A DNA stretch of 64,000 nt from Beaufortia kweichowensis (lineage: Eukaryota > Chordata > Actinopteri > Cypriniformes > Gastromyzontidae), in the NCBI GenBank assembly GCA_019155185.1, contig CM032795.1:21916295-21980294 (forward strand). The letters are read 5' to 3'. The notes beneath the pieces are model-generated. The model saw nothing but the letters and a program-made list of their open reading frames with translations. It was not told the DNA's origin and ran no database searches. Positions 53,201-64,000 of the stretch are shown piece by piece (the stretch's first letter is position 1; the number at the start of each line of letters is the position of its first letter). The position numbers and the translations under genes were made by a program.

Positions 53201-54256
53201 TACACATTATAAACACACCGCCCGGCTGGGTACACAAACACACCCATGCACACAGACACACAAACACACACACAACATTATAAACACACTGGCCCGCTGG
53301 TACAGGTACACAAACACACACAACACACCCATGCACACAGACACACAAACACACACACAACATTATAAACACACCGCCCGCTGGTACAGGTACACAAACA
53401 CACACAACATTTGTACAGGTACACAAACACACACACAACACACCCATGTTTGTGATTTGTATGTCTGTTTGTTGTACTGCCTTTTTAGCACGACAAGGTT
53501 AGTTATAAAACACCTTACATACACATAAATACATACAATAAAAATGTTCAGAATTAAGAAAAGAGACATCATGAGGTGTTAAAGCTGTTGTGTTATTGCT
53601 GTAGTCTGTGGCACATATGGAGGGTGCAGAGGATGAGGAGTTTAATGCTGATGAAGAGGATGGAGGAGGGGCGGAGTCTGATGAAGTCATGGGCGTGTCC
53701 GTGGATGATGTGCTCAGAGTTCTGAGTCATAGAGAGAATCTCACGTCTGCACACGTGAACCGCTTCCACTCCAGCTCCATGAGCAGAGATGAATACAGAG
53801 AGGTAGAAAACACACAACATCATCTGTGTGTGTGTGTGTAGATGTATGAGACTGATGATGATGATGATGATGATGTGTGTTCAGGAGCTGATAAAGGTCT
53901 GGAGGGAGTTGAGCTTTAAAGCAGAAGAGAAGATCCCTTTCTCTGTGTTATCCCAGCATCCTTTTCTACAGGACCTCATTGAAGCCTCATCACAATACCT
54001 GCTTGTTGTAAGTGTTATCTAATAGTATAGTACTTTCAAGTAAGGAATACTTGGAAGAAAAACAGCTTCTGAAGTAGTTTTTGATTTGCTTTACACGTAC
54101 ATTCTTCAATAAAATATATATAAAATAGCAAATAAAAATGTTTGCTTTAAAATTCATAAATGATGAATTAACAACACAAAGTTTGTCATTTCTCTTTTGC
54201 AGGATATTCACAAAATCCTGCAGAATCAAAAAACTGAAGAAGATTGTCAGAGCTGA
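43302..54256 (+). CDS. spef2: spef2, sperm flagellar protein 2 (whole gene)
   Basis: SPEF2 is a large axonemal protein of the central pair apparatus, needed for sperm flagella and motile cilia. I find 35 coding exons from ATG 43302 to TGA 54254-54256, summing to about 1,645 residues (human about 1,820). The domain order matches the family: N-terminal CH-like domain, Glu/Arg-rich coiled coils, adenylate kinase-like domain, a second coiled-coil region and a helical EF-hand-like C-terminus. Phases agree at every junction except exon 26 to 27, where one base is unaccounted for. Exon lists are in the three block entries below. It lies about 2.3 kb downstream of lifr on the same strand, as expected from the human 5p13 neighbourhood. 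An X-box lies just upstream. Confidence 0.93.
45012..45093. repeat. (CA)n microsatellite, spef2 intron 5
   Basis: A pure CA run of about 82 bases, followed by a short (TA)n. Confidence 0.95.
46736..48900 (+). CDS. spef2: spef2 exons 11-18: adenylate kinase-like domain
   Basis: Exons: 46736-46955, 47073-47176, 47258-47303, 47810-47859, 47941-48044, 48112-48432, 48514-48668, 48746-48900. Exon 11 has the P-loop VLGKTHTGKT (about residue 555). Exon 15 has ALPDKLLVDIVVDAI and exon 16 has GGWVLDGFPVN, the NMP-binding/LID-side motif of adenylate kinases, then LDLVVLLDVSDEQV. True adenylate kinases have Arg after DGFP; here it is Val (human SPEF2 has Met), so catalysis is doubtful and the domain may be structural or nucleotide-sensing. 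Exon 18's donor (gtaaat at 48901) is the least certain. Confidence 0.85.
48980..54256 (+). CDS. spef2: spef2 exons 19-35: C-terminal region
   Basis: Exons: 48980-49107, 49183-49321, 49545-49682, 50290-50447, 50639-50719, 51050-51170, 51244-51361, 51431-51549, 51630-51768, 51852-52081, 52175-52281, 52463-52645, 52738-52824, 52911-53081, 53605-53802, 53885-54007, 54203-54256. Recognisable family segments are YLVPLWEN, RERLWDICDKRRDEA, VVRFQDCVYLLRDYY, VSAEVHQREE, RLELLKTHAVKTL, LTVRQLNIICSQL, MLDWRQFLLSAALPWP, MLDYMNMLLYFCCHPEAS and LSQHPFLQDLIEA. The exon 26 to 27 phase does not close by one base. The end of exon 32 is copied in an intronic minisatellite. Confidence 0.85.
49684..50236. repeat. 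(CA)n / 'acatcacac' array, spef2 intron 21
   Basis: About 550 bases of CA with repeated 'catcacacac' interruptions start within a few bases of the exon 21 donor (gtaaca at 49683) and fill most of the intron. The long His-Thr open frame is an artefact. Confidence 0.95.
53052..53448. repeat. exon-derived minisatellite, spef2 exon 32 / intron 32
   Basis: The unit (cattataaacacaccggccc, then gctggtacaggtacacaaac and a CA-rich tail) begins inside exon 32 and repeats about six times with decay into the intron. Each unit carries the exon end CAG and the donor gtacac. Donor-like copies are at 53082 (the real one), 53128, 53200, 53306, 53390 and 53419. Confidence 0.9.
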
Positions 54257-54426
54257 GACATTAAACTACTCATAACAAAACTGTCATCTGTTTCAAAGCA
54301 TTTATTAGGTTATTTGAGATCAATATACGTATGTATGCATGTATACCCATTTTATTATAGATAGTGCCTGAAAATGTCTTCTACAGGTTTATTTTAGATG
54401 AACATCTGTGGCTTTACTGGAATCTT

Positions 54427-54449
54427 AATAAAAATCTCTATATAATAAA
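54427..54449 (+). other. candidate polyadenylation signals of spef2
   Basis: Two AATAAA words, at 54427 and 54444, lie about 170 to 190 bases past the spef2 stop on the coding strand. Cleavage is not shown. Confidence 0.5.
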
Positions 54450-57400
54450 CACGCTCACATGTATTTATATATTACACAGTTTGTACATATTACTGTATGT
54501 ATGAAACATCAGAAGTCATATGAAGCTCATAGAAAATGATATTGATTTGAAAGGACAGCAGGTGAACGTTAATGAATTAAAAATCAAAGAAATTCAATTG
54601 GTGGCATTCGGTGTTATTCACCCCGATGCATAAATTAATCCAACATTCAGACAAAATGTTGCTTTTTTAGTTAAAACACTATATTCATTTCTTATATTAG
54701 ATGCTGTGTGCATGCCTGTGTGTGGTTTAATAAACACAGGATGATGATGATGATGATGATGATGGGATTTCCTCAAAGAAAACATTTTTAAAGCTTCTGT
54801 CTGCATTCTGTGATAAAGAATTCCAGTTTTTCCAAACATTGTTGTGTAAAGACATGACAGAGATCATCTATATGCTTTTGTTTATTCTCTCGATGATGAT
54901 GATGATGATGATGAGACGGCGGTCCAGCACACAAATCAGATATGACAACTAGCAGGTAATCATTAATGAAACACTTCATATCTTAAAAAGGGAATGAAAG
55001 TTTGAGCTGTTGTGTATGTGTGAGTGTTTTATTCTCGACAAGATTTTATAATTATCATCATATACTGAATATTCAGCTTTTCTGTTCTGATGTTTTTCTA
55101 CTTCCATCTCATTTCAGGTTCATTGCACATGTACCAGCACACATCTAATGCACATTAATGGTAAGACAACATAACGACAGTCCACAAAACTACATTAATA
55201 TGATTGTGTTACCGCAAAAATCTTTGTTATTGTATATCAATTTAATTCTCTTTATAAAAACATATGTTTGTAATCTTTAAGTGTTGTTGTAGGAGACAAA
55301 AATAAGGCCAAAAATCCAAAGTATGATTGTTTAATATAGCATAATGATATACAAAGATCTAATATACCAAATACAGGTCAATTTAACATGATCTGAGATT
55401 AATACATTCTGTAGAAATATTGTTCATTAGTTTACTAATGCTGACAAATAATACCTTATTAAAAATGATATTCAACAAAATGCCATACGAATACAATGTC
55501 TGTTATAATAGCAAAGCATACGACTTTACACACAATTGAATGACACATTCTAGGAGACAAATGTATAAAACGTACGACTCGTATATACTGAGTCAGGTGT
55601 ATAAAATACTGAATCATTGTTATGAATTTACCTGAACACTGTCAGAAGTTTGTAACACTTCTCTGTTTCTATCAGACTGATTCATCTGAAATAGACATTC
55701 ACAAACATTACAATCAAACAGAACAATGTGATGATCATGTTTATATATTATATATTCATGATGTTTCTGCCCACAGGAGGAAAGAAGTCCTTAATGCTTT
55801 TCGTCTTTACTGTCTTGACTGGAGCTGCTCGAGGCATATTTCTGTAAATGTAGTGTAAAGACAAAATGATTAATAAACAGAACAAATTCTACAAAAACCA
55901 TTATGATCTATCAGCTGTTTACCATTAATATTGATAACTTTATCTACATGAAGAAAATGCACGTAAAACAGGACACACATACAGCACCACGTGTTTCCCT
56001 GTTTATAGCAACTACATATTTATTCAGTTTTGAATAAATCACACTTGTTTTATAAGTGTTTTCGACTGAATAAACAGATTATTCAAAAAAGCACACAGGT
56101 GAGATATTAACACATCACTGACGTTACGTGACAGCCGCTATAGCACCGGAGATCCCGCCTTCCAGTAAAAAGAGCCAATCATCAACCATTAAACACTGTG
56201 ACGATAGTGTGGGGGAGGGACTTTGTACTTGCGTTGCATTCCAGACTCACGTACGTAAAGAATCGCTCCTTCTCTTAATTATAAAGAAACAAATGAAGTT
56301 TGGAGTCTTTATAAAAGATTGTACGCAACATTACTTGGTTAACAACCTTCTTTGTTGTGGTAAATGTTTTATTCATAAGTGTAGATTCTTGAAAACCACC
56401 CCTTCTTTTCCTCACGTCATAAATGTACCCTTTCAAGTAATAAGGCTATTACGTTAGCTAAACGAATTTAGTGACTCATAATATTTTATAACCCCTTTGC
56501 AAAGTTATGTAAATGTATTTTATTATTTTATTTCTATTTATTTATTATTATTTATTTTTATTGTAATACGTTTCACCTTGACTTTGTAATTTAAATTGAA
56601 TTACTGCTATACGGTGTATATACTTTATAGTTGTGTCTGCCTTATGTATTTGCAACTGTATATTTTGACATTTCTATTTTGGTTCATTTAAAGTCTGTTC
56701 GGTTTTTACATTTTTTGATTTTCTAAAAAAAGAATCGCTTCTTCACTTTAACCGTGAATATGCGCATGCGCAGTTTACGGAAGTATTCTTTATAAGAAAA
56801 GCTGATTTAGAGACAAAAAATCTTGCATTAAATCACATGATTTAATGTGTTTTTTTAACAAAGATCAGTAGAAAAAAATGAATGCCATTTTAGTCATGAA
56901 CTGAAATTAACATGAATTCATGAACTGTGTGGATATGATGTTTTATTTTCAGTCTGTAGGTCAGAAGTCGAGATAAATAGAGACTGAACAGCAGAAACAC
57001 ACTCCACTGATGAATGATTTATTTAAAGAGTTAAAGAAAACCCAAACAAACACAAGAGAAATGGACACATGACTGAGAATCAGATCACCCCTAAACATCC
57101 ACTCAACAGTTATTTCATATTAATTCAGGAAAACAAGCGTTTGTAATAAATAGAACATAACTGGAAAAGTAAAACATAACACAGCAATCATGTTCACATG
57201 CATTCAGACAAAATCCTTCAGTGTTCCGGAAGATTCCTCAAAGATTACAGTACAAAACACAGCTGAATCAAGTGAACAGTGTAACAGGTCAGAGGTCATA
57301 TGAAATGTAGTTTCAGGCATCATTGAAACCTGAAGAATCTGGGTGACTCGATTTAAACCAAAAAAAATCCCTTCATCAAATCCAGAATCCATAAACTCTA

Positions 57401-57704
57401 TAATAGTAATATATAACATTAATATGCAAAATAGCAACAAAAGATAATTATTGTGATTCTTATTTATTTCCCTTTTCAGTCAAAGATCAAGAGAATCATC
57501 ATCACTAACAGAGAAACAACCATCATGTGTGTAAAAGTGCACAATGCACACTGTGTCCGTGTGTGTTTTGGCTTCATCAGGAAGTTCAGAGGTCAGTCTT
57601 CTTTACACACACAAGCATTACAGCTGTCGTCTCTCACCGGATTCTTCTGAAGGACTAGAAAGTTTATAAAGTGCAGAGTTTCACTTTACAGTCATCCTTG
57701 TTTT
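54450..57704. other. intergenic region between convergent spef2 and lmbrd2
   Basis: AT-rich sequence with two (GAT)n runs (about 54738-54763 and 54893-54913), a dispersed-repeat word at 56150-56190 shared with 30505-30540, and no recognised exon. The lmbrd2 3' UTR occupies an unknown part of the right end; candidate AATAAA words on the minus strand lie near 57463. Small open frames look random. Confidence 0.5.
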
Positions 57705-62845
<5,141 letters not shown>

Positions 62846-62858
62846 CCTGACCGCTGTT

Positions 62859-62860
<2 letters not shown>

Positions 62861-62883
<23 letters not shown>
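62861..62883. repeat. short (CT)n in lmbrd2 5' UTR
   Basis: A short CT run (GA on the sense strand) about 15 bases upstream of the lmbrd2 ATG, probably inside the 5' untranslated part of the first coding exon. Confidence 0.8.
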
Positions 62884-62890
<7 letters not shown>

Positions 62891-62916
62891 TCGCCATTAA
62901 TACAGGTGTGCTGTGT

Positions 62917-63729
62917 GAACACAACAACAACACTGATCTGATATTTACAATATCTTCATCTGAGCTTTAGTATAGTGCTAGTTCAGCCATGAATCAAAGC
63001 AAATGCTCAAACGTTTAGCCTCATTCTTTTATAACATTATTTTCTCTGTTTTAGGATATCAGTAAATTTATCAAAACAAAATTAACTATGAAAAATAATA
63101 AACAAACTAATTAAAACTATGTTGGAATTGATCATCTTTAACATACTTTAGACAGAACTGAAGGAGTTCTAGTTTCCTAAAGAAAAGTTTTTTTATTTTT
63201 ACACAATTATATTTCTGTCTAGGAAACTAATTTCATTTAATCAAACCCCTTTAGATCGCATTTCAGTTAGTGTATGAAAGAAAGAAATATTGCAATAAAC
63301 CAGAATGTAAACACTTCAAAATCACTCTAAATAGTTCAATTAAACAGATGTTTTACTTCTAAAAATACTAAAAATACTTTCTTACTAAAAATACATGAAA
63401 TACATAAAGTTTCATAACCCGAAACACTATCTGAACTAAACTTTATATCGGTTTGATGTTTATTGAAATGATGAAATGATTTATTGATTATATAGGGTTT
63501 TTTATTGCTATTGAACATAAAGATAAACAACAACATGCCAATATACAATTTGCATTACAGCATTTAAATAGACACAGGAATATACATCTATAATTATGAA
63601 TAAAAGAGTTATTGATTATGTAGTTGAATAGATGACACGTAATGATTGCGTAATGAACAGCAGCGTCACAGTTCTTATCTGCTGCTCGTCTCTTTAGTGT
63701 TTAATAGAAACATCTGCACGATAACTTAC
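62917..63729 (-). other. probable lmbrd2 5' intron
   Basis: The sequence is AT-rich with no exon. On the minus strand it would run from a strong GTAAGT donor (63729-63724) to an acceptor near 62917 (tgttcacacag). This is inferred from splice signals only. Confidence 0.4.
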
Positions 63730-63900
63730 ATGTAAAAACACAGTCTGATGTATCAGGAGAAAATGTTCCGGTTCAGTTGATCACAATAATCCCATCTGCC
63801 CGTGTCAGTGAAACAGCCCGTGTTATTTGTGTACAGAACCTCTAGACGACACACGTCACTGAGCGGAGCGCTTCCGGTGCGCGCGGTGCATCATGGGACA
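63730..63900 (-). promoter_or_regulatory. probable lmbrd2 promoter and noncoding exon
   Basis: The stretch is GC-rich and on the minus strand carries an ETS-type CCGGAAG, a 'tgacgtg' half CRE and 'cccatgatgca', typical of TATA-less housekeeping promoters. A consensus donor at 63729 would end a noncoding exon. The transcription start is not determined. Confidence 0.45.
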
Positions 63901-64000
63901 TGCGGTTTTTATCCCTGCGTCTGTTAAAGAGTCTAGTTTATTTATGTCAGAAGAGAATTAAATAAAAACAACAACAATCAAAAAAATGTAAGATCTTTAT

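Noticed and set aside
53017..53447. Minus-strand Cys-Val repeat frames across the spef2 minisatellite
   Set aside because: They are the reverse reading of the exon-derived tandem repeat on the plus strand, and several frames are open.
53052..53448. CRISPR-like direct repeats
   Set aside because: The units are contiguous without unique spacers, decay with distance, and arise from a eukaryotic exon boundary.
55622..56457. Two open frames between spef2 and lmbrd2
   Set aside because: AT-rich, no domain, no splice partners, and one overlaps a dispersed repeat.

Overview
This window is teleost nuclear DNA and most resembles a cyprinid-type fish. The evidence is AT-rich introns, very long (GA)n/(CT)n and (CA)n microsatellites, tRNA-derived SINEs with the usual fish tail, small hAT-type elements with 8-bp target duplications, and six vertebrate genes with intron-exon structure, one of them from the PIM-like kinase family that is expanded in fish. 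All exon coordinates come from reading open frames, GT/GC...AG junctions and codon phase by eye, with family recognition from memory. No alignment was run.

Layout. Positions 1-17513 (minus strand) hold the 5' part of mcc: the three EF-hand-containing first exons of the long isoform (14959-17513) and, inside its third intron, the separate first exon of the short isoform (9056-9112). The rest of mcc lies beyond the left edge. Positions 18985-24116 (minus) hold a nine-exon rcl1 with a one-base frame break in exon 1. Positions 25573-27670 (minus) hold a three-exon PIM-like serine/threonine kinase with a repeated acidic N-terminal region. Positions 28425-31000 are transposon-rich. Positions about 31150-41039 (plus) hold a LIF-receptor-type class I cytokine receptor (lifr). 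Positions 43302-54256 (plus) hold a 35-exon sperm-flagellar gene, spef2. Positions 57705-62845 (minus) hold lmbrd2, with a probable promoter and noncoding exon near 63730-63880.

The genes do not form a pathway. LIFR, SPEF2 and LMBRD2 are neighbours on human 5p13, MCC is on 5q and RCL1 on 9p, so this looks like an old vertebrate linkage block.

The most notable observations are these. Long (CT)n tracts supply or abut the polypyrimidine tract of a 3' splice site in three different genes. A minisatellite in spef2 repeatedly copies an exon end together with its splice donor. An hAT-derived element sits inside a SINE. Two foldback elements of one family lie close to the mcc and lifr start regions, one of them carrying a perfect CRE. 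rcl1 exon 1 and the spef2 exon 26/27 junction show frame discrepancies. The predicted LIFR lacks its most N-terminal fibronectin domain. I found no CRISPR array, operon, rRNA or tRNA gene, and no convincing new multi-gene system.
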